In this document: positions 1 through 8,442 of the stretch, one piece after another
Layout of the letters: the number at the start of each line of letters is the position of its first letter
Position numbering within the stretch: the stretch's first letter is position 1
DNA from: Streptomyces sp. NRRL WC-3605
GTDB taxonomy: Bacteria; Actinomycetota; Actinomycetes; Streptomycetales; Streptomycetaceae
NCBI RefSeq assembly: GCF_001509795.1
Contig: NZ_LLZN01000054.1
Span: forward strand, 1 to 64,000
Length of the DNA: 64,000 nt
Direction of reading: 5' to 3'
Notes under the pieces: generated by a model
Told to the model about the DNA's origin: nothing
What the model saw: only the letters and a program-made list of their open reading frames with translations
Databases searched by the model: none
Translations under genes and position numbers: made by a program

Positions 1-658
1 GCAGGGTGCTGCCGACGTGCACGGCGAACAGGTTTTCGCCGAGGGTGTGCTTGGCGTCGCGTCCGGTGCGCCGCCGGTAGCGGGCGCGGGCCCGTTCGGC
101 GCCGAGGTAGTGCCAGGGCGCCCACTCGTGACCGCCCCACGGGGACAGCCAGTTGGTGAACGACACGTAGAGCAGCCCGCCCGGACGGGTCACCCGGGCC
201 AGCTCGCTCAGGAAGGTCCCCGGGTCGGCGACGTGCTCCAGCACGTTGGAGGAGAAGGTGACGTCGGCGGCCCCGTCACGCAGGGGCAGCAGATAGCCGT
301 CGGCGACCACGGTCCCCTCGGGCGGCCGCGAGCCCAGCTCGCGCGGGTCCGGTTCGAAGAGGTACGCGTCGGCGCCCCGCCGCCGGAACTCCTCGACGAA
401 GTACCCGCTCCCGCCGCCCACGTCGACCACGGTCCGCCCGTCCAGGGGCCCGCCGTACGCCTCGACCTGGTCGGCGGCGTCCCGCGCGAGCAGCGTGTAG
501 CAGGACGCGGGGTCGTCCTGCTCGTGGCGGAACGCGCGGAACAGGGCGAGGGACCGGCGCAGCGACGGGTCCCGGAGAGGCCGGGGCGCCGGTGAGCCGC
601 GCGGCCGGCCGCCGCCGCCCCGCGCCCCGGCCGGCCCGCTACGGCGTACGGCCGCCAC
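1..658 (-). CDS. Class I SAM-dependent methyltransferase (3' end outside window)
   Basis: The frame reads leftward and runs off the window at base 1, so the C-terminus is missing. It shows the class I Rossmann-type motifs: VVDVGGGSGYF (SAM-binding motif I), the acidic loop YLFEPDP, and FSSNVLEHVADP, where a methyltransferase domain of the Methyltransf_11 type has its motif IV. I place the start at the GTG at 658, with a GGAGG nine bases upstream; the start then overlaps the end of the upstream glycosyltransferase by 20 bases, so the two are probably translationally coupled. A sugar- or glycan-modifying methyltransferase is the natural guess from this partner, but the substrate cannot be read from the sequence. 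Confidence 0.8.
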   Translation of the reverse strand, partial: MAAVRRSGPAGARGGGGRPRGSPAPRPLRDPSLRRSLALFRAFRHEQDDPASCYTLLARDAADQVEAYGGPLDGRTVVDVGGGSGYFVEEFRRRGADAYLFEPDPRELGSRPPEGTVVADGYLLPLRDGAADVTFSSNVLEHVADPGTFLSELARVTRPGGLLYVSFTNWLSPWGGHEWAPWHYLGAERARARYRRRTGRDAKHTLGENLFAVHVGSTL

Positions 659-1799
659 GGCTCACCGCCTCCGCGGCCACCGCGCGGAACTGCCGTACCG
701 TCCGCTCCCAGCGGTAGCGGGCCGCCCGGTCCCGCGCGGCCTTGCCCATCAGCTCCCGCCGGTGCCCGGACAGCGCGAGCGTGCACCAGGCGGCCGCGAA
801 GGAGGACTCGCCGCGCGCCAGCACCCCGGTCTCCCCGTCCACGACGGAGTCCCGCAGCCCGGGCACGTCGAAGGCGACGGCCGGTGTCTCGCGGGCGGCG
901 GCCTCGGTGACGACGAGCCCCCACCCCTCCACGGCCGACGGATGCAGCAGCAGCCAGGCCGCGCACAGCAGCCGGTGCTTCTCCGCCTCGGAGACGTGGC
1001 CGGTGAACTCCACACTCCGACCCGCGAGTTCGGTCAGCCGACGCCGTTCGGGCCCGTCGCCGACGATCACGAGCCGTCCGCCGGTCACCGGCCGTACCCG
1101 CTCCCACAGCCGCAGCAGCAGGTCGATCCGCTTGTACTCGACGAGCCGTCCGACGGCGACGAACAGCGGCTCGGGCGACCGTTCGCCGAGCGGTCCGGGC
1201 TCCTCCACGCCGTTGTGCACGACGCGGATGCGCTCCCGCTCGACGCCGATGGCCCGCAGGGCGTGGGCCGTGGACGGGGAGACGGCGACCAGCAGGCCCT
1301 CCTGCCGGGCTCCGGCGAGCGCCCAGTGCTCCAGGCGCCGGCCGAGCCGGGCGGCGGGCGCGAGGGGGCCGCCGAACCGCATCGGCCACAGGTCGGTGTG
1401 CACGTGGTTGACCAGCCGCAGCGTCGGCCCGCGGTGCCACAGCGGGGCGAGGTAGGGCATGCCGTTGCAGACCTCGACCAGCAGGTCGCAGTCGCCGACC
1501 TGGCGGGCGAAGGCGGATCTCGCCCGCAGATAGTGGTCGAGGGAGCCGCCCGCGGAGACGACCCGGTAGTCGCGGTAGGCCGCCGGGCCCCCGCACAGCA
1601 GGGTGACCTGGTGGCCGAGCCGGGTGAGGCCGTCGGCGAGCCGGTCGACCAGCAGCTCGGAGCCGCCCGCGGAGCGGTTGCCGAGGTCGCGATGGGCGAG
1701 AAAAACGATTCGGCGCGGTTGTGGGGGGAGCGTCGAAGGGTGCTGCCGCGACGCGCAGGGGAGCGTGGCGCGCGGCGGCGAGGGCACGTGCTGGGGCAT
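639..1799 (-). CDS. Glycosyltransferase, GT4 family (GT-B fold)
   Basis: 386 residues. The N-terminal Rossmann half begins near residue 30 (RRIVFLAHRDLG) and has the glycine-rich acceptor-side loop RSAGGSELLVDRLADGL. The C-terminal half has the donor-binding region, with VGRLVEYKRIDLLL and the retaining-GT signature E-x7-E in HPSAVEGWGLVVTEAA. This is the pattern of retaining GT4 enzymes that use nucleotide-sugar donors at the cytoplasmic membrane face. The start at 1799 has a GGAG six bases upstream. It forms an operon with the overlapping methyltransferase. The N-terminal 28 residues are Pro/Arg rich and unlike the family. Acceptor and donor are unknown. Confidence 0.88.
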   Translation of the reverse strand: MPQHVPSPPRATLPCASRQHPSTLPPQPRRIVFLAHRDLGNRSAGGSELLVDRLADGLTRLGHQVTLLCGGPAAYRDYRVVSAGGSLDHYLRARSAFARQVGDCDLLVEVCNGMPYLAPLWHRGPTLRLVNHVHTDLWPMRFGGPLAPAARLGRRLEHWALAGARQEGLLVAVSPSTAHALRAIGVERERIRVVHNGVEEPGPLGERSPEPLFVAVGRLVEYKRIDLLLRLWERVRPVTGGRLVIVGDGPERRRLTELAGRSVEFTGHVSEAEKHRLLCAAWLLLHPSAVEGWGLVVTEAAARETPAVAFDVPGLRDSVVDGETGVLARGESSFAAAWCTLALSGHRRELMGKAARDRAARYRWERTVRQFRAVAAEAVSRGGRTP

Positions 1800-2028
1800 C
1801 GGTGCTCCAACTCGTCAGGGTGCGGAACTCGGTGTGGGGAGCGAGGTCGGGTTCCTGTGGGGGAGTGGAGGGTCCTGGGCGGCGTGCGGAGGTGGCGCGG
1901 GAAATGCGGGAAACGCGACAAGCGGGGACAGGCTGTGTCCGGGTGGGAGGGGACAGTTTTCGCCCAGCCGTCGCCCGCGGCTACTCACCGAGGTGACAAT
2001 TTCGGCCCTGAACGGAGCTGACGTTATG

Positions 2029-3015
2029 TCACATCGTGAGAGAAGGGTGGGGCGTCTCCGGCGTACCGGTCGATTCCGGGCGCTTTCGCCCCCGGACCAC
2101 CAGAACGGCACCGGCCACCGCCAGCACACCGCCCGCCACCGCCGCGCCGATCGGCAGCGTCACGCCCACCGTGCGCAGCATCCCGCTGTCCCGCTCGGCC
2201 TGCCGTACGGCCTCCTTCTGCGTGGCCGTGGTGAACGCGATCTTCCGGCTGTCCAGCAGCACCGCCGCGTCCCGGTCGCCGCCCGGCGCCCGCAGCGTGC
2301 GGCGCGGACCGGTCTGCGCGTAGATCACCCGGCCCGTGCGCTGGTCCACGACCAGCTCGAACCCGTGGTTGGCGTACCACTCCTCGGCCAGCACCTGCGG
2401 CCGCCCGGGCTCGCCGACGAGGCTGCCGGGGACGAGCCGGGTGCCGACCTTGCGGGGCGCGACCTCGGCGGTGAACCGGTACCCGGTGTACCCCTGCACC
2501 TTCTCGGTGCCCGCGTACCGCATGGTCACCGTCGTCCCGCCCGTGTTGTCCCACCACTGGTAGGAGCGTTTCCGCACGTCGAACGGGAACTTCAGATAGG
2601 CCTCGCCCTCGATGTACGGGCTCTCCTGGCAGCAGTGCACCGGCCGGCTCGTCCTGCGGTCCATCACCCAGCGGTGCGGCGCGAAGTCCAGCGCGTCGTG
2701 CGGGTCGGCGGCCGGCAGCGTGTCGTCGGTGTCGACGGTGGTGATCACGTCCCAGACGGCGTTGCCGCTGCGCTCGCTCGCCGCCACGTCGCCCCGGACG
2801 CGCTGCGTGACGGTGATCGTCCGGTCCGGCACCGTCTCGATCCGCTCGGTGTCGAAGACGCTCCCGGTGCCCTTGTAGACGGCTGTGGTGTCGATGTCGA
2901 CGGGGTTCACGGCGGCCCGCGGCGTCACGTACCAGGCCAGCATCGGCGCCAGGACCAGCAGAAACGTGCCGAGGCCCAGCAGGATCAACGAGACAGGTGA
3001 GGCTGTACGGCGCAT
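2029..3015 (-). CDS. DUF3068 (PorA-like) membrane-anchored protein
   Basis: 328 residues. An uncleaved N-terminal membrane segment (about residues 8-30) is followed by a large extracytoplasmic beta-rich domain and a second membrane segment near residues 283-308, ending in a short basic tail. This two-anchor layout, with D/T-rich repeats such as WDVITTVDTDDTLP, is that of the actinobacterial DUF3068 family, sometimes annotated porin PorA family. No enzyme motif is visible. The start is supported by GGAG six bases before the ATG. It lies next to the glycosyltransferase pair but 230 bases separate them, so a shared operon is uncertain. Confidence 0.8.
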   Translation of the reverse strand: MRRTASPVSLILLGLGTFLLVLAPMLAWYVTPRAAVNPVDIDTTAVYKGTGSVFDTERIETVPDRTITVTQRVRGDVAASERSGNAVWDVITTVDTDDTLPAADPHDALDFAPHRWVMDRRTSRPVHCCQESPYIEGEAYLKFPFDVRKRSYQWWDNTGGTTVTMRYAGTEKVQGYTGYRFTAEVAPRKVGTRLVPGSLVGEPGRPQVLAEEWYANHGFELVVDQRTGRVIYAQTGPRRTLRAPGGDRDAAVLLDSRKIAFTTATQKEAVRQAERDSGMLRTVGVTLPIGAAVAGGVLAVAGAVLVVRGRKRPESTGTPETPHPSLTM

Positions 3016-3220
3016 CCGGCACTCCTGGGGGTCGACACGTGGACGATGCCTGGCCGTGCTCTGGGCGGGGAACCGTAGGCGGACCGGACCGGGGTGTCAA
3101 CGGTCTTGACGGACCGTCACGGGGTGTCGACACTGGCCGGACAGGCAGAGGTCGGGACCGGACGGGCGACACCCGGGTGGGGACAACTCCGGGATCTCGG
3201 ACAGAGAGGCTGACCCTGCG

Positions 3221-3373
3221 ATGTCCAGACTGCTCGCCGCCGCGCTGACCGTCGTGCTCGCCGCCCTCCTCGCGGTGGGCGCCGCGCTCGGCGTCGTCGC
3301 GCTGCTGGAGGCCACCCCCGACCAGCCGAACACCCCCCTGATCACCTACGAGCGGGCCGGGCAGGGGAGTTGA
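3221..3373 (+). CDS. Small single-pass membrane protein (50 residues)
   Basis: ATG at 3221 opens a 50-residue frame with a basic N-terminus (MSRLL), one Ala/Leu/Val/Gly-rich membrane segment (about residues 4-29) and a short polar tail ending ITYERAGQGS. GC-codon third positions follow the normal Streptomyces bias, and the stop lies two bases before the next gene's GTG, so it looks like the first gene of a two-gene unit with the PucR-type regulator. Its size and topology recall the small DUF2613-type actinobacterial membrane proteins, but I cannot assign it firmly. It is too short for most automatic gene callers. Confidence 0.6.
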   Translation: MSRLLAAALTVVLAALLAVGAALGVVALLEATPDQPNTPLITYERAGQGS

Positions 3374-3375
3374 CG

Positions 3376-4623
3376 GTGGCCGTCACCCGCCCCTCCGCCG
3401 GACCGGCCGCCCTGCGCCGCTCGGCCTGGCACGACGTCCCCCGCTTCCAGGTCCGCCGCTTCGCCCAGCTCGTCCTCGCCGACGCGCCCGGACTCGCCGA
3501 GGAGATCCTGAAGGAGATCCGGCGCGAGTACCCCCACCTCCCGGTCGTGCTGGACGACTCGGGCGAGCCCATGGCCCTCATCGGCATCCGGCGCGCGATC
3601 GAGGTCTTCATCGGGCACCTGGAGACCTCGGAGGGCCGCCCGACCGTCCCGCCCGGCGTCTTCCAGGACTTCGGGCGCGGCGAGGGCTACAACGGGCGCT
3701 CCCTGGACTCCCTCCAGGCCATCTACCGGCTCGGCGTACGCCTGGCCTGGCGCCGGTTCGCCGAGATCGGCCAGCGCGTCGACATCCCGCCGCCCGCGAT
3801 GTACGAGCTGGTCGACGCCGGGTACGAGTACCTGGACGGCCTGGTCGACCAGTCGGTGCGCGGCTACGCCGAGGCCGCGGCCCGCCAGGCCGGTGAACGG
3901 CTGCGCCTGCAACGGCGCCTGATGGAACTGCTGCTCGCCGAGCGCCACCGCGGCGACCCGGCCGACGCCCTCGCGGAACGCGCCGCCCGGATCGGCTGGT
4001 CGCTGCCGGAGAAGGTCGCGGTGGGCGTGCTGCTGCGCCCGGCGCGGGAGGCGCTGGCCCCGGCCGTCGGGGAGGGCGTCCTGCTCGACCTGGAGTACGA
4101 GCGGCCGCGGATGGTCGTCCCCGAACCGGACGCCGCCGGCCGCCCCGAACTGCTCGGCCGCGCGCTCAGCGGCTGGTCCGGGGCGATCGGGCCGCCCGTG
4201 CCGCTGGCCGAGGCCGCGAAGTCGCTGCGCTGGGCCGAGGCGGCCGTGGGACTGATGGAACGGCGGCTGCTGCCGGCCGGGGAGGTCCTGCACTGCACCG
4301 AGCACACCGAGGCGCTGGTGCTGCTCCAGCCCGAGGAGCTGATCGACGACCTGGCGGTGCGCTGCCTGGCGCCGCTGGAGCAGTGCGGGCCCTCGCACGG
4401 GCGGCGGCTCGCGGAGACGCTGCTGGCCTGGCTGGAGACCAGGGGCGGCGCCCCGGAGGTGGCCGCCCGGCTCGGGGTGCATCCGCAGACCGTGCGCTAC
4501 CGGCTGCGGCAGATCCGCGAACTCTGGGGCGCCGAGATCGACGACCCGGACCGGCGCTTCGAACTCGAACTGGTGCTGCGCGCCCAGCGGTTGAGGGGCG
4601 TCCTGGGTGAGACCCCTCGGTAG
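3376..4623 (+). CDS. PucR/CdaR-type helix-turn-helix transcriptional regulator
   Basis: About 415 residues from the GTG at 3376, which has an AGGGGAG six bases upstream; a TTG at 3370 is a weaker alternative. The N-terminal part is helical without a known ligand motif (the RsbR_N-like layout of this family). The C-terminal 50 residues carry the PucR-type HTH: LARLETRG-like helices, then VAARLGVHPQTVRYRLRQI and the closing arm LELVLRAQRLRG. The same HTH signature recurs in FasR at 43.7 kb. The gene starts two bases after the 50-residue membrane peptide. Effector and targets are unknown. Confidence 0.85.
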   Translation: MAVTRPSAGPAALRRSAWHDVPRFQVRRFAQLVLADAPGLAEEILKEIRREYPHLPVVLDDSGEPMALIGIRRAIEVFIGHLETSEGRPTVPPGVFQDFGRGEGYNGRSLDSLQAIYRLGVRLAWRRFAEIGQRVDIPPPAMYELVDAGYEYLDGLVDQSVRGYAEAAARQAGERLRLQRRLMELLLAERHRGDPADALAERAARIGWSLPEKVAVGVLLRPAREALAPAVGEGVLLDLEYERPRMVVPEPDAAGRPELLGRALSGWSGAIGPPVPLAEAAKSLRWAEAAVGLMERRLLPAGEVLHCTEHTEALVLLQPEELIDDLAVRCLAPLEQCGPSHGRRLAETLLAWLETRGGAPEVAARLGVHPQTVRYRLRQIRELWGAEIDDPDRRFELELVLRAQRLRGVLGETPR

Positions 4624-4662
4624 GCCGGGCGTCGTGGGCGAGGCGTCCCGGCAGCGGCCCCG

Positions 4663-5232
4663 TCAGACGTCCTGGCGGACCCGCCGCCCCCTGCCGGACC
4701 GGGCGCGGGCGGCCTCCTCGCGCAGCCTGCGTCCGCGCCGGGTGAGGCCCCAGGGCTTCAGCACCGAGATCACCGTCATGAAGACGTACGCCGACAGGGA
4801 CACCACCGGGCCCATCAGGACGTCCCCGGTGTCCGGCAGCGGCCCGCCCGCGGCGACCTCCGCGACGGCGGCGTCCACGGCGGGCCGCAGGACGAAGGCG
4901 GTGGCCGCCGTGGTGGCCAGGGTCAGCCAGAACTTGGTGTACACCCAGCGGTGCCGGGCCAGCCCCCAGTGCGTGCCCAGCGACAGCACGAGCCCGCTGA
5001 CCAGGGTGAGCAGGGCGAGCGGCAGCAGCAGCCAGTCGGCGAACAGCTTCATGGCCCGCACGGACGCCTCCACGGCCGCCGCGGACCGGGTGGTCGCCGC
5101 GGTGGTCCCGAGCGCCAGCAGTCCGAGCGTGAGTCCGAGCCAGCCGGCGGAGGCGATGACATGGACGACGAGGAGGCCCCGGCGGGCCGGGCGGCTCAGC
5201 CTCGTGGCGGTGGGGGAAGCGGTGGACGACAT
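4663..5232 (-). CDS. Small integral membrane protein (DUF2269-like)
   Basis: About 189 residues with four predicted membrane segments: GLLVVHVIASAGWLGLTLGLLALG, LLLPLALLTLVSGLVLSLG, a segment at FWLTLATTAATAFVL, and MGPVVSLSAYVFMTVISVL, ending in a strongly basic cytoplasmic tail. The motif HVIASAGWLGLTL and the conserved KFWLTL pattern resemble DUF2269-type membrane proteins. No catalytic signature is evident. The ATG at 5232 is preferred over a GTG at 5241; neither has a strong ribosome-binding site. It is divergent from the IclR gene, separated by about 190 bases. Confidence 0.65.
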   Translation of the reverse strand: MSSTASPTATRLSRPARRGLLVVHVIASAGWLGLTLGLLALGTTAATTRSAAAVEASVRAMKLFADWLLLPLALLTLVSGLVLSLGTHWGLARHRWVYTKFWLTLATTAATAFVLRPAVDAAVAEVAAGGPLPDTGDVLMGPVVSLSAYVFMTVISVLKPWGLTRRGRRLREEAARARSGRGRRVRQDV

Positions 5233-5369
5233 GGGCACCACGGTGCCGTGGACAGGCCCCGGAGGCGTCTGACGGCGGGAGTAACCCGGCGTACTGGCGA
5301 GGGAGTAGGCGCGCGGCCATTGCCGGGGTGAGGGGCGCCGACTAGCCTGTGTTCGTCATTCCGATCGGC

Positions 5370-5385
5370 TGTTGAAATATCGAAC
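5370..5385 (-). promoter_or_regulatory. Putative IclR-type operator (box 1)
   Basis: The minus strand reads GTTCGATATTTCAACA. It shares the 12-mer GTTCGATATTTC with the box at 27636-27651 and is related to boxes at 10467-10482 and 25316-25331. It lies 33 bases before the IclR start codon, a position suited to autoregulation. That the local IclR protein binds it is inference. Confidence 0.55.
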
Positions 5386-5418
5386 GCAGCCTCTTCGACA
5401 CCAAGGAGGAGGCCGGAC

Positions 5419-6192
5419 GTGGGACGCCTCGTACCTGCCGTGACCCGGGCTCTCGACATCCTCGAGCTCTTCCTCGACGGGGACGGCACGCTCTCCGCCC
5501 CCGACATCGTGCGCCGGCTCCAGCTGCCGCGCACCACCGTGCACGAGCTCGTCACCACCCTCGCCGCCCGGTCGTACATCGTGCAGGTGCCGGGCCAGCC
5601 GGGACGGTACCGGCTGGGCGTACGGCCGTACCAGCTCGGCAGCCGGTACGCCGAGCAGCTCGACCTCGCCGCCGAGGGGCAGCAGGTCGCCCGGTCCGTC
5701 GCCGAGACCTGCGACGAGACCGTGCACGTGGCCATCCTGGAGGGCACCGACGTCATCTACATCGCCAAGGTCGACTCGACGCACGCCGTGCGGATGGTGT
5801 CCGCCGCCGGGCGCCGCCTGCCCGCCCACTGCACGTCGGTCGGCAAGATGCTGCTCGCCTCCCTCCCGGAGACGGAGCTCGCCTCCCGCCTCCCCGACGG
5901 CGCCGAACTCGCCGCGATGACACCGAACAGCATCACCGACCCGGCCGTGCTGCGCGAGGCCCTCGCCGGCATCCGCGAGCGGCAGCTCGCCGTCGAGAAC
6001 CGCGAGTCCAACCCGGACGTCTCCTGCGTGGCGGCTCCCGTACGGGACCGCACCGGGCAGGTCGTCGCCGCGCTGTCCATCTCCGTCCCCATGATCCGCT
6101 GGAGCGACGAGCGCCGCGCCGAGCTGGAGCAGCTCGCCGTCAAGGGCGCCGCCCAGCTGTCGGAGCGCCTCGGCCACCGGGGTGCGGCATGA
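5419..6192 (+). CDS. IclR family transcriptional regulator
   Basis: 257 residues. The N-terminal winged HTH is seen at LSAPDIVRRLQLPRTTVHELVTTL (about residues 26-50), followed by the wing PGRYRLGVRPYQLG. The C-terminal effector domain has the family landmarks VHVAILEGTDVIYIAKV, LPAHCTSVGKMLLA and the ligand-site region SCVAAPVRDRTGQVVAALSIS. The GTG start has a very strong AAGGAGGA eight bases upstream. The gene overlaps the SMP-30 lactonase by ATGA, so regulator and enzyme are co-translated, which suggests a sugar acid or lactone as effector. It is the best candidate to bind the box found here and at three other loci in this window. Confidence 0.93.
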   Translation: MGRLVPAVTRALDILELFLDGDGTLSAPDIVRRLQLPRTTVHELVTTLAARSYIVQVPGQPGRYRLGVRPYQLGSRYAEQLDLAAEGQQVARSVAETCDETVHVAILEGTDVIYIAKVDSTHAVRMVSAAGRRLPAHCTSVGKMLLASLPETELASRLPDGAELAAMTPNSITDPAVLREALAGIRERQLAVENRESNPDVSCVAAPVRDRTGQVVAALSISVPMIRWSDERRAELEQLAVKGAAQLSERLGHRGAA

Positions 6193-7037
6193 GCGCGCCC
6201 TACGAGGTGGCGGTGCGGGCCGAGGCCCAGCTGGGCGAGGGCCCGACCTGGGACCCCGCGAGCGGCCGCCTGCTCTGGATCGACATCCTGAACTCCCGCG
6301 TCCACACCTACGACCCCGTCTCCGGCCACCGCTCCGTGCGGACCACCCCGCAGCACGTCGGCGCCGTCGAGCCCCGCGCGGGCGGCGGGCTCGTGCTGAA
6401 CCTGCGGGACGGCGTGGGACTGCTGGACCCGGACGGCGGCTTCCGCTGGCTGCGCCACGAACCGGTGCCCGGCCGCCGGGCCAACGACGCCGCCGTCGCC
6501 CCCGACGGCTCGCTGTGGGCCGGCACCATGCGCTACGACGAGGCGCCCGGCGGCGGCACGCTCTCCCGGATCACCGGGGACGGCACGGCGGAGACCGTCC
6601 TCGACGACGTGACGGTGAGCAACGGCACCGGCTGGAGCCCCGACGGCCGGCTCCTCTACTACATCGACACGCCGACCCGCCGGGTGGACGTCTTCGACCA
6701 CGAAGGCGGCCGCGCGACGAACCGGCGCCCCTTCGCCGTGATCGAGGACGGCGCCGGCTTCCCCGACGGGCTGACCGTCGACGCCGAGGGCGCCGTCTGG
6801 GTGGCCCTGTGGGACGGCTCCGCCGTACGCCGCTACACCCCCGACGGCGAGCTCGACCGGGTGATCACCTTCCCGGTGCCCCGCGTGACGGCGTGCGCGT
6901 TCGGCGGGCCCGACCTGACCGACCTGTACGTCACCACGGCCCGGGTCGGCCTGGACACGCCCCCGCCCCTGGCCGGCTCGCTGTTCGTGGTGCCGGGGGC
7001 GGGCAGGGGGCAGGCGCAGCCCGCCTTCGCCGGATAG
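6189..7037 (+). CDS. SMP-30/gluconolactonase family lactonase
   Basis: 282 residues, a six-bladed beta-propeller lactonase. The metal and catalytic positions of the family are all present: Glu17 (LGEGPTW), Asn99 (RRANDAA), Asn145 (VSNGTGW) and Asp193 (FPDGLTVD). The family hydrolyses aldonolactones formed by sugar dehydrogenases. Fused by an ATGA overlap to the IclR gene, it probably opens the lactone of an oxidised sugar such as arabinonolactone or galactonolactone; the neighbouring regulon (GH51 arabinofuranosidase, enolase-type dehydratase) supports that but does not decide which. It ends one base before the convergent FAD enzyme gene. Confidence 0.9.
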   Translation: MSAPYEVAVRAEAQLGEGPTWDPASGRLLWIDILNSRVHTYDPVSGHRSVRTTPQHVGAVEPRAGGGLVLNLRDGVGLLDPDGGFRWLRHEPVPGRRANDAAVAPDGSLWAGTMRYDEAPGGGTLSRITGDGTAETVLDDVTVSNGTGWSPDGRLLYYIDTPTRRVDVFDHEGGRATNRRPFAVIEDGAGFPDGLTVDAEGAVWVALWDGSAVRRYTPDGELDRVITFPVPRVTACAFGGPDLTDLYVTTARVGLDTPPPLAGSLFVVPGAGRGQAQPAFAG

Positions 7038-7038
7038 G

Positions 7039-8442
7039 TCAGGACAGTCCCGCGTTCTTCATCTCCTCCGCGGTCAGCGGCGGCCCGGTGAGCCGGGGCT
7101 TCAACGGGCCCACCGCCGCCGCCAGCAGCACCGACGGGCTCAGCAGCACCTCCGCCCGCCGCTCCAGCGACGTCACGTCGGTGACGCGGCGGGCGATGCG
7201 CCCGTTGCCCGTGGCCGTGTGCATCAGCCGGTCCACGTACCCCGCCACCAGCCGGTCCCGCAGGGTCGGCCCGGTCTCGGTGGCGCCCGGGTAGAACACG
7301 TCCTGGCCGATCGCCAGGTCCCAGGCCGCCCCGACCGGCCGCGCCACGGCCTTCTGGATCCGCCGGGCCAGCCCCGCCGCGCCCCAGCGGTGCCGCCGGA
7401 CCGTCTCGCGCAGGATCAGCGCGCTCTGGGCCCCGACCGCCAGCCCGTGCCCGTACACCGGGTTGTACGCGGCCAGCGCGTCACCGAGGACGGTGAAGTT
7501 CTCCGGCCAGGACGGCATCCGCTCGTAGTAGTGGCGGCGGTTGGCCGTGGTGCGGGTGAAGGACACGCCGGACAGCGGCTCGGCCCGCGCGAGCAGCTCG
7601 CCGATGACCGGGTGGCGCAGCTCCTCGTGGGCGAACCGCTCGAAGTCGTCGTCGGAGGAGCCCGGTTCGCCGCCGCGGGTGCCGCTGAGCGTGACGAGCC
7701 AGCGGCCGTTCTCGATCGGCAGCAGCACCCCCGCCCGGCCGGGGCCGTCCGCGCGCGGGTCGGCCTGCACGTTGACGACCGGGAAGCCGTCCCGGGCCGG
7801 CTCGGGCGCCAGGTGCAGCCGGCTGGCGTACGCGAGCCCGGAGTCGACCTCGCGGCGCACCGGCGCGGGAAGCCCGAGCGCGGCCAGCCAGCGGGGCGCC
7901 GCCGAGCCCCGGCCGGTGGCGTCCACGACCAGCCCGGCCTCCAGGGTGCTCTCGTGCCCGTCGCGCCCGCGCAGCCGTACGCCGGTGACCGCCCCCGCGT
8001 CGCCCAGCAGGCCCAGGACCTCCGTGCCGTCGCGGAGTTCGATCCGCTCGTCGGCCAGGACGCTCGAGCGGACCGTCGCGTCGAGCAGGTCCCGCCCGGC
8101 CAGGACGATGTGGTGCGACTCGGGCCAGCGCCGGAACCAGCCGCGCGGCGACAGGGCGACCATGTCCGTGGTGACCGGCGCCCGGCGGGCCCCGGCCGCG
8201 CGCAGCGCCTCGCCGATGCCCGGCAGCAGCTCCTCCATCGCCAGCACCCCGCCCGACCACAGCAGATGCACATGGCGGGACTGCGGCAGGCCCTTGCGCG
8301 GTTCGGGCCCGGCGGGCAGCACGTCGCGCTCCACCACGACCACCCGGTCGGCGAGCCCGGCCAGCGCCCGGGCGGCGAGCATGCCGGTATGCGATCCCCC
8401 GAGGACCACGGCGACTTCGGCGGGGGAGGGACGTTCACTCAT
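7039..8442 (-). CDS. FAD-dependent oxidoreductase/monooxygenase-like
   Basis: 467 residues. The N-terminal FAD-binding fold has a modified dinucleotide motif, VAVVLGGSHTGMLAARAL, the ribose-binding acidic end VVVVERD, and the second FAD motif GDALAAYNPVYGHGLAVG, which places it near the group A flavin hydroxylase/geranylgeranyl-reductase superfamily. VDATGRGSAAPRWL is the middle motif of the same group. It is the last gene of a three-gene operon: its start overlaps the stop of the membrane protein gene by eight bases. The substrate is unknown; the operon context (metallopeptidase-like and multi-pass membrane proteins) gives no clear pathway. Confidence 0.8.
   Translation of the reverse strand: MSERPSPAEVAVVLGGSHTGMLAARALAGLADRVVVVERDVLPAGPEPRKGLPQSRHVHLLWSGGVLAMEELLPGIGEALRAAGARRAPVTTDMVALSPRGWFRRWPESHHIVLAGRDLLDATVRSSVLADERIELRDGTEVLGLLGDAGAVTGVRLRGRDGHESTLEAGLVVDATGRGSAAPRWLAALGLPAPVRREVDSGLAYASRLHLAPEPARDGFPVVNVQADPRADGPGRAGVLLPIENGRWLVTLSGTRGGEPGSSDDDFERFAHEELRHPVIGELLARAEPLSGVSFTRTTANRRHYYERMPSWPENFTVLGDALAAYNPVYGHGLAVGAQSALILRETVRRHRWGAAGLARRIQKAVARPVGAAWDLAIGQDVFYPGATETGPTLRDRLVAGYVDRLMHTATGNGRIARRVTDVTSLERRAEVLLSPSVLLAAAVGPLKPRLTGPPLTAEEMKNAGLS

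Noticed and set aside
208..1596. 462-residue Arg/Pro/Gly-rich frame on the minus strand
   Set aside because: It is an out-of-frame shadow of the methyltransferase and glycosyltransferase genes, with composition typical of high-GC antisense or shifted frames.
2019..2031. TGACGTTATGTCA as an operator
   Set aside because: Only the outer four bases on each side are symmetrical and it overlaps the stop codon of the DUF3068 gene, so it is probably chance.
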